Assembly (NCBI RefSeq): GCF_000485595.1
Contig: NW_014577634.1
Span: 97,787-153,328, forward strand
Source of the DNA: Priapulus caudatus
Lineage: Eukaryota; Priapulida; Priapulimorpha; Priapulimorphida; Priapulidae
Reading direction: 5' to 3'
Length of the DNA stretch: 55,542 bases
The position numbers and the translations under genes are program-made. Under the pieces are notes generated by a model. That model was not told where the DNA came from, searched no databases, and was given only the letters and a program-made list of their open reading frames with translations. Positions 11,301 to 22,100 of the stretch are shown here, in pieces. Positions within the stretch are counted from its first letter, which is position 1; each line of letters opens with the position of its first letter.

Positions 11301-11551
11301 TCGGGTAACAACGCATCTTTTGCGCAACGCCATCTTGTACACGGTCTCTAGTGCCGCTAGTGGCTCAGTCTAAACGAACTGATGATCAGTGTGTGCTGTA
11401 CGTGCGGGCTTGATCTTCCTGCCAGTGGCTGGTAATATGCAAAAACGGCAAAACGGGCTAGAGTCTGAGAGGAGATGCGAGCGCGGGGTCAACAGGTTCA
11501 TAAGGAGAAGGAGATGGCTACGATAATAAAAACGCGACGTCACGATTCAGC

Positions 11552-12347
11552 CTGCCGTGTCCAATTGACTGGTACGGACGTTCATTACGCCAAGTATCTC
11601 TCGCTACACTAAAGTTATAGTAACTCGAGCGTTACAAACTCTCCACGGCGGCAGTCTAAGCCTGAATTCCTTGAGTGAGCGCACGACGGTCGTACTCTCA
11701 TATGACAAGCCCTAGGCCTTATTGAAGGCAGTGTAAAACGCAACGGTTTGGCACTATAGCGGCAGTATAGTAATGACTATTATTGCGTGTAACAAGCAAT
11801 AGAACGCTTACACATGTGTGCCGTATGAACGTTATTTTCTTTGTGAGCATGTCGAAAGACGTGAACATTGAATGTAGTACACAGTTACGTCAAAGAATTG
11901 TAACGACTAATACTACTATTACTATTACGAGACTATTAGTATTACGAAACTATTCCAACGCTCGCTCACCTATGCAAGGAAATCTTGCACGCAGTACAAC
12001 GGCCTGCCATCATATATGGATGGATGAAACATCCATGGGTATGTATGAATTGGAAAGAACATGTGCTCTACGCTGTATGCTCTGCTGTGCTATATATACA
12101 TGCTTGTAGTATGACGTCATGATCCCAAACATCACACCATGTGCGGTTCTAACAGACATAGGGCTGGTGGATTTGCACATAACGTCTACCGCACATGAAT
12201 TCTCACTGTAAACACCAATAAATCTGTCAGCCTGCCGTGTCCAATTGACTGGTACGCACGTTCATTACGCCAAGTATCTCTCGCTACACTAAAGTTATAG
12301 TAACTCGAGCGTTACAAACTCCACGGCGGGGCAGTCTAAGCCTAATT
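11552..12347. repeat. Pair of 120-bp direct repeats
   Basis: The segment around 11552-11672 recurs at 12228-12347 in the same orientation, sharing 'gcctgccgtgtccaattgac' and 'ggcagtctaagcct'. Each copy contains 'ctcgctacac...gcgttaca', which resembles the 3' tip of the solo LTR at 8728-9215. They may be diverged LTR ends with about 560 bp of non-coding sequence between them. Confidence 0.55.
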
Positions 12348-12987
12348 GCCCTTCTTTCTGTGGCAAATTCTCTCGAACATCCCTCCAAGAGAGACTCGTC
12401 GCCCCATCTATCGGGTAGCGATAGTACGAGAATAAATTCGAGCGCGTGTAATTAAACAAATTCAAAATCGTTTTTGTACAAAAAGAACTAACGCGCCAAC
12501 CAAAAACAATTCCAATTACGACCATTGGAGTTATTCTCGCCCTACGTGCATAATCCAAAAGTTTGTCCAAGCGCCAACACTCCTGAATTGACCGATAACA
12601 CCCCCGATTTTACATAACCATGGAAATGTTTCGAAATGGGGAGCAGCGAGTTATATGAAATGGCGCCACAAGGTGGCCGAGGAGGCGCTTCGCGCGGATA
12701 TCTGCTGCGGAACGTCAAGATCATGATGACAGGGGGCATGGCAGGGGTTCTATCCCTGCGAGTGCTGGTTTCCTCGCTTTTCGGTAAAATCTGTTGACTC
12801 CGTATCATCTGTGCTCTGACACGCGTGCTTTAGCACACAGCCTAGATAGTGTGCGCGCGTGCTATTAGCTCTGCTAGTGAAAATATTGAGCTGCAAACGA
12901 ACAAGAAGTGCATGCGAGGGAAGCCACACTATTTTCGCCTGTTCATTTAGTGCATGGCGCTTATGCGCAAAGGCGTTCTCCTAATGG
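12348..12987. other. Intergenic, no supported gene
   Basis: Minus-strand frames of 88-91 residues (12295-12570 and 12542-12808) overlap here. They have no recognised domain. They could be remnants of an element between the flanking repeats, but I cannot support a product. Confidence 0.35.
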
Positions 12988-14232
12988 TACTTAGTCCACG
13001 TCTCTGAAATTCTAAACTTGCTCAAGGTTGACGGACTAACCAATCGTGAAGTACGGATAGAACGGAAAGATATATATTGTGCCTATGCCCTCAATGCTTC
13101 CCTAGAGACTTAATTGGCCTCGTGGTCGTTACCGTAAGCTGAGCAAATTTGTTATTATTCTTGTGTCTCCATGTGAACTATACTACTACTCGAGCTCTAA
13201 AATCTGCAGCCCTGTGACGGATTCACCGTTTAGTCTGGTACAGGTAAACTGAAATTTATCCATTTCTGCTGCATGAAAGTAAAACGCATCTCTCTAGACT
13301 TTATCGTATTTATTGTACTATTTCTACAGTACTATTTCTATAGTAGGCCTATATATATATATTATCAAGAGCTAATAATACCTTATTATCTACTCTTGAT
13401 ATATATATTTACCTCCGCGCAACGGAGGTCATGTAATCGGTCTCGTGTGTGTGTGTAGCCACAGCGCGATCGATAGCGCGTCGAGTCAGCGAGTGGCGAG
13501 TCAGCAGCAGCCACCAGTGAGCGGCGAGTCAGCAGCAGGCGAGTCAGTCAGCAGCCGCCACCAGCGAGCACATGATACATGTTACATGCTCGCGGAGGTA
13601 TGCACTCTCCGTGAGTGCCCTCTGTCTAGTTGTGTGTGTGCGTGCGTGCGTGCGTGCGTGTGTGCGCGCGCGTGCGTGCGTGCTTCGTGCTTGTTGTTTT
13701 CGTTGTATTCTTTCGGGTATTTTTTATGAAACTAAAGGCCCCCGCATACGGTGCGAATTTGGCGCGGGCCAACGGCGCTGAATACAATTAGGTCACGCAT
13801 GCGCATTGCTTGGGTTGTGTGCATACGTGGCGCACGCTAGGCCTCGACCGCACGGTGCGAATTTGGCGTGCGCCATCGCACCATTTGCGCACGTAAACCA
13901 GCCCGTACACGTTGCTAATTTGGCGCGGGCGCCGTTGGCCTATAATTTATATACCGTCATTTCGTTTTCAATCTAGAGGCAATAATATATATATATATGT
14001 AATTCATTTATTTTTTTAATACGTGTTATTGTCCATCAAAACAATTTCTCTTATAACCGGGGGATATTTTGAAATGCCATATATGCTATCAAGCACTTAC
14101 CAGTAGTTGTAAATTCATTATCATTATCTTTAATTTAGAATGTCTTGTAAATGTCAGACTCACCTGTTTGAACGGCGGTGATATCGTACGTTAATTATGC
14201 CGGCCTGTTCTATATTAAGATAGTGCTATATA
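12988..14232. repeat. Duplicated block X, copy 2
   Basis: Same content and order as 2312-3650, with a cleaner GC-rich centre. In copy 1, block Y follows directly. Here a 2.1-kb insert (14233-16370) separates X from Y. Confidence 0.75.
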
Positions 14233-14705
14233 TATAACTAGCTGTGGGTACCCGCTGCGCTGGGTAAAATCGTCCTACTAATTCATACTACTAATAATCG
14301 GACACAATAGGAACATTGGGTAAAAATGGAGAATAACATTGCACAGAATATCAATATTTACAATTTAGCATGGGGAAAAAACTGTTACGTATGACATTTA
14401 TATGACAGCACAACCCAACTTAGAACCCCTGGAACATAAGAGTAATATGGTGTAAATGAGAAAAAGTTATTATAACAGCATGTACGAATGGATTGCAGTT
14501 TTCATTTGAAACCTCTTGATAAACAATGTTTTTTGTGTTATTCTCTGGTGGAAATATGTAAAGATTCCTGGCGTCTCGAACTGTTGAGCTGCCCACGTAC
14601 GGCATGTACGTATGGCCACGCCTCAGTTCAGAGGTTATGTTATATATTGTTACTTATTGTTTATCAAGAGGCTTTCAAATGAGAAGTGCAACCCATTCGT
14701 GCTGT
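14233..14705. mobile_element. Repeat G, copy 1, with foldback tail
   Basis: Begins 'gggtacccgctgcgctgggt' and matches 16022-16295 in the same orientation for about 260 bp. From about 14477 the tail folds back on itself: 'cctcttgataaacaa' is matched by 'ttgtttatcaagagg' near 14660. A short piece of its start also occurs at 15428-15452. There is no coding frame. Confidence 0.6.
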
Positions 14706-15345
14706 TGCGTGCCGTACGTAACTGTGGCTCGCTGTGCGCTCGCTGTGCGCTCGCTTGATCAAAGATGGCGGCCCCCATGGAGGGTTACTCAGCAGATTTT
14801 AATCGCGAGATTTTAATGTCTTCGAACAAGTACTGTTAAACGAATTAGCAGACGAAATTGATACAAATTGAATTTAGAAGTAAATGAATGAATGAAAAAT
14901 GAAATAAAGTTGAAATAGATTGCAAATTGACGTCAGAAATGTTAGATTCGCATTCGCCAGACTTTTCGTCGCCATCTTGTAAACAACCCGCGCTGAGCGA
15001 ACAGCGTTTTGAATTTACGCGCAAACGCTCGCGCAGTGTCGTTCAGAAGGCGAGCGCTCGCGAGCGTTCGGTCTTCTAAACACGCCTCTGGTCCTGGCTG
15101 TGCTCTGTTTTAGTATTGGTTTCGGTTGCTGATGAAATAGTCATCGATTTTTCTGTGTGTGACAGCACTGTACAGTGAGTGCTGACATTGTGTGAAGATT
15201 CACGAATTGACGGGTTTTTCATGGATTTTTCGGTGAGTTTGACGGTTTGACAGGTTTTTTTCATCTAGGAACACTCCCCGGGTATAAGAGATGGCCCTGT
15301 GAAAATTGCATCCAGATCGCTTGGGCGGTTTGGCCGCCTATAGGG
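14706..15345. other. Intergenic, no gene recognised
   Basis: GC-rich clusters 'gcgctcgctgtgcgctcgct' (about 14735-14755) and 'gcgagcgctcgcgagcg' (15050-15066) flank AT-rich sequence. They may be outer arms of another decayed foldback, but this is not proven. Confidence 0.35.
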
Positions 15346-15410
15346 AAGATACATACATACATACATACATACATACATACATACATACATACATACATAC
15401 ATACATACGA
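15346..15410. repeat. (ACAT)n microsatellite
   Basis: About 15 near-perfect tetranucleotide units. They read as Tyr-Ile-His-Thr repeats in the frames that cross them. Confidence 0.95.
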
Positions 15411-15450
15411 ACTCAAATATATATTAGACTAGCTGCGGGTACCCGCTGCG

Positions 15451-16016
15451 GGCGTCATACCTATGTGTCTCGGTACCTATGTGTCCCAGTACGCAGGTAT
15501 CTATGTGTCCCGGTACCTATGTTTCCCGGTACCTATGCGTCCCGGTACCTATGTGTCCCGGTACCTATGTGTCCCAGTACCCAGGTACCTATGTGTCCCA
15601 GTACCCAGGTACCTACCTATGTGTCCAAGTACCCAGGTACGTACCTATGTGTCCCGGTACCTATGCGTCCCAATACCAAGGTACCTATGTGTCCCGGTAC
15701 CTAGGTTTCCCAGTACACGAAACAAAGGATTTCAGGATTAGGCCTAGGCTGTTACGTCAGCAAACAAAAAATTAAAAAGTTTTTTTTTAGTTAATAGGTA
15801 CCGGGACACATAGGTACCTGGGTACTGGGACACATAGGTACCTGGGTACTGGGACACATAGGTACCTGGGTACTGGGACACATAGGTACCGGGACACATA
15901 GGTACCGGGAAACATAGGTACCGGGACACATAGATACCTGGATACTGGGACACATAGGTACCTGGGTACTGGGGACACATAGGTACCGGGACACATAGGT
16001 ACCGGGACACATAGGT
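15451..16016. repeat. Palindromic minisatellite
   Basis: The left array (about 15451-15715) repeats units such as 'ggtacctatgtgtcccagta'. The right array (about 15797-16016) repeats the reverse complement 'tactgggacacataggtacc'. An 80-bp unique spacer separates the arms. Each unit also contains the self-complementary GGTACC. The Cys-Pro-Gly-Thr-Tyr-rich frames on both strands are by-products. Confidence 0.9.
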
Positions 16017-16021
16017 ATGGA

Positions 16022-16295
16022 CCCCCCGCTGCGCTGGGTAAAATCGTGCTACTAATTCATAGTACTAATAATGGGACAGAATAGGAACATTGGGTAAAAA
16101 TCGACAATAACATTGCAGACAATATTAATATTTAGAAATGAGTGTAATAAGATAATAAGCATGGGAAAAACGGAAAAACTGTTACGTATGACATTTATAT
16201 GACAGCACAACCGAACTTAGAACACCTGGGACATAATAGTAATATGGTGTAAATGACAAAAAACTATTATAAGAGCATGTAGAAATGGGTTGGAC
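16022..16295. mobile_element. Repeat G, copy 2, cut by the assembly gap
   Basis: Direct repeat of the first 260 bp of 14233-14705 ('ccgctgcgctgggtaaaatc' onward). It ends at a run of Ns. Confidence 0.65.
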
Positions 16296-16305
16296 NNNNN
16301 NNNNN
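16296..16305. other. Assembly gap (10 N)
   Basis: Ten Ns followed by an AC-dinucleotide tract. The true length is unknown, so spacing in this insert should not be trusted. Confidence 0.99.
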
Positions 16306-16315
16306 CACACACACA

Positions 16316-16346
<31 letters not shown>

Positions 16347-16350
16347 CATA
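16306..16350. repeat. (AC)n microsatellite
   Basis: About 40 bases of AC dinucleotides directly after the gap, probably the cause of the assembly break. Confidence 0.95.
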
Positions 16351-16370
16351 CGAACTCAAATATATATTAG

Positions 16371-17298
16371 ATATGTAGCCGGGGATCAATATAGTTGTGG
16401 CTCGCGCACCGTTAGCTTTGTTATCTCGCGCAGTTCACAGGCACTTGGAGCGTTTCAATAAAATATAATGCTAAATAAATACGAAATCTATTTACTACCA
16501 AAGTCTTAATGTTTTTATACTCTCTTTCGCCTATTATTGCCGACAATTTCCTGCAAATGCCGTCCAAATGCTCATCTCCAAAAAACGCTGGCTGCCGCCA
16601 TGGCCATGGCCATGGCATTTGCAGGAAATTGTCGGCAATAATAGGCGAAAGAGAATATAGAAACATTAAGACTTTGGTAGTAAATAGATATCGTATTTAT
16701 TTAGCATTATATTTTATATGTTTTAATGTACTATGTGTTCGGTCAACACACGCCGCCAACACTGTCGGCAGTAGGAAAGCGTATGACGCGTTTAGGACAA
16801 GTTTGCAGCCGTGTCGCGGCTCTGTGTTGCAGTTGTGATCTGTTTTACGTCGAAATGGCAGACGCTTGATGTGTACAGCCTCCTACACAGCTCGATTTTG
16901 CGCGGAGGCAATTTCCGTAGTGGATATTCTGTTACTATGCTTGCTGGCTGCACAGTAAAGAATGAGAATGGTGGATGCGGTGCGGCAGGGAATTATTTCG
17001 TGTCCTGAGTCCGCCAGCATTGTACCGTTGTCATGATAGCATACTCTTATTCATGAACATGTAAGATTGAGTGAGCCAGAGATGTGGAGTGACGGTGCCG
17101 GATACCGCATCGGATTAGCTTCAGCCAGTGGCAGTCGAATCATTGCCAGCTGATACTTGTTGCTGTCCCCAGTAATTACGGGAATAACTAGCTATCACTT
17201 GCAAATTGCCTCCAAGCTCCGTGAAAGTTAATGAAAATGGATGTTGCTATATATAATGGTTTTACTCTTCGAAATCACTATGTGTGCGTTTGGGGCAT
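16371..17298. repeat. Duplicated block Y, copy 2
   Basis: Near-identical to 3701-4757, apart from a deletion of about 130 bp after position 16718 that removes the right terminus of the embedded family A foldback (16436-16718). Confidence 0.8.
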
Positions 17299-17310
17299 TG
17301 TGGGCATGTC

Positions 17311-17640
17311 CACAGGCACTTGAAACGTCTCAATAAATAAAAAGATAAATAATTTAAACACGAAATATAAAAAAAAACGAACTTACTACAAGTCTCTACT
17401 CTATTTCGCCTATAATCACCTGTAAATGCCGATCAAATGCCCATCTGCAACACACAAGTACACCGCACGCTAGCTGCTGCGCAGTGCACACTGACACATA
17501 AATATATAGTGACACTATATATTTATGTGTCAGTGTGTGCAGCAGCTAGCGTGCGGCGGCCAGCGTGTGACAGTGTTTTGCAGATGAGCATTTGGACGGC
17601 ATTTACAGGAAATTGTCGGCAATAATAGATGAAATGCATT
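17311..17640. mobile_element. Foldback family A, divergent subfamily
   Basis: Begins 'cacaggcacttgaaacgtct'. The centre is a strong hairpin around 17462-17560, whose arms include 'cactgacacataaatatata' and its reverse complement. The inner arm end 'ggaaattgtcggcaataata' matches family A. The right terminus is missing. Confidence 0.65.
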
Positions 17641-18320
17641 GCGTGCATGGGTGCATGGTTAGTTGCTACATGCATGCTCATTCTTGCTGATGTAAAACAC
17701 CACAGCACTGTAGGCCGCAATAACATGGACTGCCTTTGTTCTGTATTCTATATATCTATGCTTTGTTTTGAATATATATATATATTTGTCCGCGTCTGGT
17801 CTTGCAAGAAAATATAAAGAACGCCAGTGGTGATATCAAGCACACACGCGCACACATACGTGTGCGTGCGCGCGTGCGTGCGTGTGCATTCATGCCTATT
17901 TGTTCAGCTTGATTGGTTAGGAAATCAATTCATTGCTAAACAAGTACCGCACTTTCTGCCGGTGTGTGCAAAATTAAGCTGTGACACATTTTGTTATAAT
18001 GCCGCATGCGAAATTGATTGAACGCTATAACGAGAATGAAATCAAGAGCTAATAATACCTATACTAGTATAACTATATTAAATACTTGATTATAATACGC
18101 TATTATTAGCTGATGATGATATGTTTGTTGTAAATAGAAATATTGTTTTGTACGATGAATGAATATTGGTACTTTACTAATGAAGAGATTCGATGTGCTT
18201 TCCTTTACAAAACTTACCAGCTCTATCAGCCGTGAGCATTGTGAAGTAACGTGTCTTGTTGTACCATTGATGGTGCACGCACACGTGTGAACATATCACA
18301 CAATGACATGACACGTTCGT
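17641..18320. other. Upstream region of the OTULIN-like gene
   Basis: AT-rich sequence with a (CACG/GTGC)n patch at 17840-17890 and an imperfect 'agctaataat' inverted repeat at 18040-18120. No promoter motif can be singled out. Any additional 5' exon of the downstream gene would lie here or further upstream. Confidence 0.3.
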
Positions 18321-19039
18321 ATGCGAGATTTTTTAGAACATTCAATGAGCTTCTGTTTTTCAATCTTTGCAGTACGAGCAACCGGAGTACTATTTCTGCT
18401 AGGCGTTGGTTCAGTCATCTGCTACAAGTTGTATAAGCAGTACAAGCGTAAGCTCTCTGGGACAAAAGGCCAGAGTAAGAAGAGAAGGCGCCACTTGTCA
18501 GACTGCGAGGCACAGGAGGAAGGAGGGGACGAAGAGAAGCTGCAGGACGTGCACGTTGTTAAGAAGCCCAAGATTAACGAGGTATAGCGGGAAGTCGGGA
18601 ACGAACGACATGCATTAATTGTATCGCTGCTGGCATGTGTCAGCCATGCCTGCAGTGGCTCTAGTCGAAATTTAGCTGTAGTAGGGGGGAGGTATCATAT
18701 CAGCTATTGAGTGGTGTGTGTGGAAAACACATCAGGTTGTCTATTTTTTTAAACTTGCCTTCATCTCATGCATTCTGAGCTTGAAGCAAGAACTTTAACT
18801 TTAACCTTCTTCTTAACAGGTGGGGGGGGGGTAGGCACTCTAACTATTTTCCTTAGCTTTCTGGCCTCCTACATTTAATTACTGTACGCGTGTGAATCCT
18901 AAGCGTGTTTCATTCATTGTCTTGGGGAATAGTATAAGGCTGGGTGGAGTTCAAATCTTTAGTATATATTATTATTTTATATATATGTTAGTAAACATGT
19001 GGCCGCCTTGCTCACCCAATGTAAATATTAGCAGCTTAT

Positions 19040-19080
<41 letters not shown>

Positions 19081-19089
19081 TAGCAGCAT

Positions 19090-19121
<32 letters not shown>

Positions 19122-22100
19122 GCACTACCAGCTGGTGCATGTTACTGCCCTCATCCATTAGCGGGGAAACTGTCCTCAGCGATATCGGCAAGCCGTCATT
19201 TATGAAGCCTATATACAGTCTTCACTGTACTTCACATAGTAGTGATGCAAGATTTCTGGATTGCTTGCTCTATATGTTCAGTAAATCACATTTACGATAC
19301 GGGCTGTTGTTGAATTGCAGATATTTTGCAGCAGGAATTTTGCAGTATATTTGCGAATTCGTTTGTGAAGATATTCCCACATCAAAATACAATTGCTAAC
19401 ATAATGCAATATTGGGTTCTAAAAAAATCATTTTGCCATACATTCGGTTTGCAGTGATTTCAGTGCATATGGATAAGCTAGTTTAGGCCTATATGATATA
19501 AAATGTGTTCTTCTGGTTACATCGATGTTGCCCGGATGCATGGAATTATAATTGTGTTGACTAGGGTGATGTCAAATTTCATAACTCTGTCCACAACAGA
19601 ATGATCAGAATAATATGCAACTTAGCAAGTAGTAGTCTATATTTCTTCTATTTCTTCCGAGTGAGTAAGTGGAAGCCATGACTCTGGGAGTGATGTAGCG
19701 AGTAAGCATGATAAATTGTGTTCAAATGCAATAAACGCAATAAAATGCATTAACAGCATGCCAGATAACTGAAAACAACATGCTAGCATTAGAAAAACTA
19801 TTTAAACCAAACGTTTGATGATGTACGTAGATAGCGATTAGTTCTAGTATGAAGTCTAATACTATATACATCATATGAATATGCATCTTCTGTGTACATA
19901 TGAATTATAGAGTTCTCTTGTTTCATCTCAGCAGGCACGTTGTAGACATGCTGTAAAGGACAAGGTGTACATCCATGAGAGATGCTCAGATGATGACTCC
20001 AGCAGTACCCTTAGTTATCTTGAAGCTGATGTGAGTATACACAGTTGGCGAAGTACAACAAAGGTATTAAATTTCCAGCTACGTCAGTGACTAGGGGAGG
20101 GGTGACGGCCTCACCCCTCCCCTAGTCACTGACGTAGCTGGAAATTTGCAACCAATGCGCATATCTAGTTTTACCCCTATGTATGCCTCACCGTGAGGCA
20201 TACATGGGGGTAAAACTAGATATGCGCATTGGTCTATCACATAAAAACTAACAAGGCTGAAAAACGTGTAGCTGTCTATAAACACATGTAACAACTGGTA
20301 TGGTGTGTTAGATGAGCACTAAGGCCCCCTATTAAAATAATATCCATCTCTACTTGGATTATTGCGTACTTATCTAGACGTAACGCGGCCATGATCCCGA
20401 GGCGCTCGCCGAGGATTGACACTTTGTGTCTTCCAATCACAGTCTACGCCGCCCCCTTATATACTAACTTTTAGCTATAATACCTATTACGACACGGAAT
20501 CGCCGATCTCACGAACTAGGGCATTCTGCTAGGCTAGAACGGTTTCCTACGATAGAGTTTGGCACAAAAACGAAAATAACACGTCGTTTAGCGCACTAAG
20601 CTACGTACTTTTGTTGCATTTTAGCATCTCCGTAATAAGAATAAGCCCCGCCTTCTTCGTTGATGGGCATGAATGGGGCGTCACCGACGTGACCGGTTCC
20701 TTTCCCCAGCCTGTTTTCTTTTTGTAAATAATGAAATGCCCGGCCGATGTATTTCGAATCGAACAGGAAATTGTTCTGCATTTTTATTTGCTGTCGGAAG
20801 TGAACGAGTGCGTCATTCATTAAACAATTCAATAAAACACACACAATTAATGTTCGGAGGCAAATCCGAGATAATGTTTACATGCCACAGCGCCATCTCT
20901 TGGATGTTTTATAAGTAAATATGGGAATTTTCAATCAAATAATGCGTTTTTATACGTATTTACCACAATTTACGCGGAACTGCGCGCCTCATCCGCGCGC
21001 AGCGCTCAGGATCTACAGCAAAGCTGTGCCACGCAATCTTGTATCATGTCTCTCTGGATAGAGGAAATAGAAAGATAGCCTGTGGGTAAATCGATAATAC
21101 AACCATATGTAAAGGTTTACATCAGTGGCTTTATTGTGCTATTAACTAGATTGTGTCAGCTGGTTTGGTCTTCAAATTAAAATGAAAACGTGACCGCTAG
21201 TTGTCGTACAAAGTAAATATTCTTCAACTTAACCGTAATATACTGGCGAGTGGCGTTTTAGGACCCACCCCCACTGTTAGGGCAGAATTATCTCTCTAAA
21301 AATAAGGGTGGCAGTTCTTTCATCATATGCTAAGTACGAGTATTCGAGTGTGCAGGTTGTGCCCATAAAGGTAATGTGCATACGTATCTCAAGCCCAACC
21401 AAGATCACTGTGCACAGTACTCATTTTGTGAGAATCTCTGTTTATCACTAGGTTTTTTCACTTTTCCTTTGCAGGACGTGAGCGTCTGTAGTGGTTTGTC
21501 ATGGTGCGACTCAGAGTTTGATATGGGAAACCAACCAGGCCATCCGGACACTCAGGCATACTATAGCAAACAGAATGGCATCTCCCTGTCGCCGCAGCAC
21601 AACTCTGAGTATCTGCGCTTCAGCGCTTCCCAGCGCTCTCAGGAATCCGTTGAGGTGCTAGGACGAGGAAGCAGGGGAGGAGACCGCGTCCCGGCGACGC
21701 GCGGCGGAGGCGGCGGCAGCTCGCAGGCGAGCAGCGACGCGGACGACGCGCGCTCGGAGTCGTCGTGCGCGCTGCCCGCATCGCCGTTCTCGCTGCCCTG
21801 CTCGCCCGAGTTCTACGACGACTTCTCGTGCTCCTGCTCGAAGGAGTGCAGCCCCGCGCGCGAACTCTCCTCGGCCGAGCTCCACCGGCTGCTCGACTGC
21901 GGAGTCTTCCCGGCCGACCTGCAGCGGAAGCTGCTCGGCAGCAGGGACGGCGGCGGCGGCGGCGGCGGGGCGCGGCCCGCGTCGCCCGGCTCGATCACGT
22001 CGGAGTTCATGGACGAGCTCATCGAGGACGACTTTGTCACGGCGCCATCGTCGACGTCGTACGACCGGCTCGACGGTCAGGTGCAGAGCCTGAAGCACGA

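Noticed and set aside
15306-16012. Cys/Pro/Gly/Thr/Tyr repeat proteins on both strands
   Set aside because: By-products of the palindromic minisatellite. The same peptide appears in three frames.
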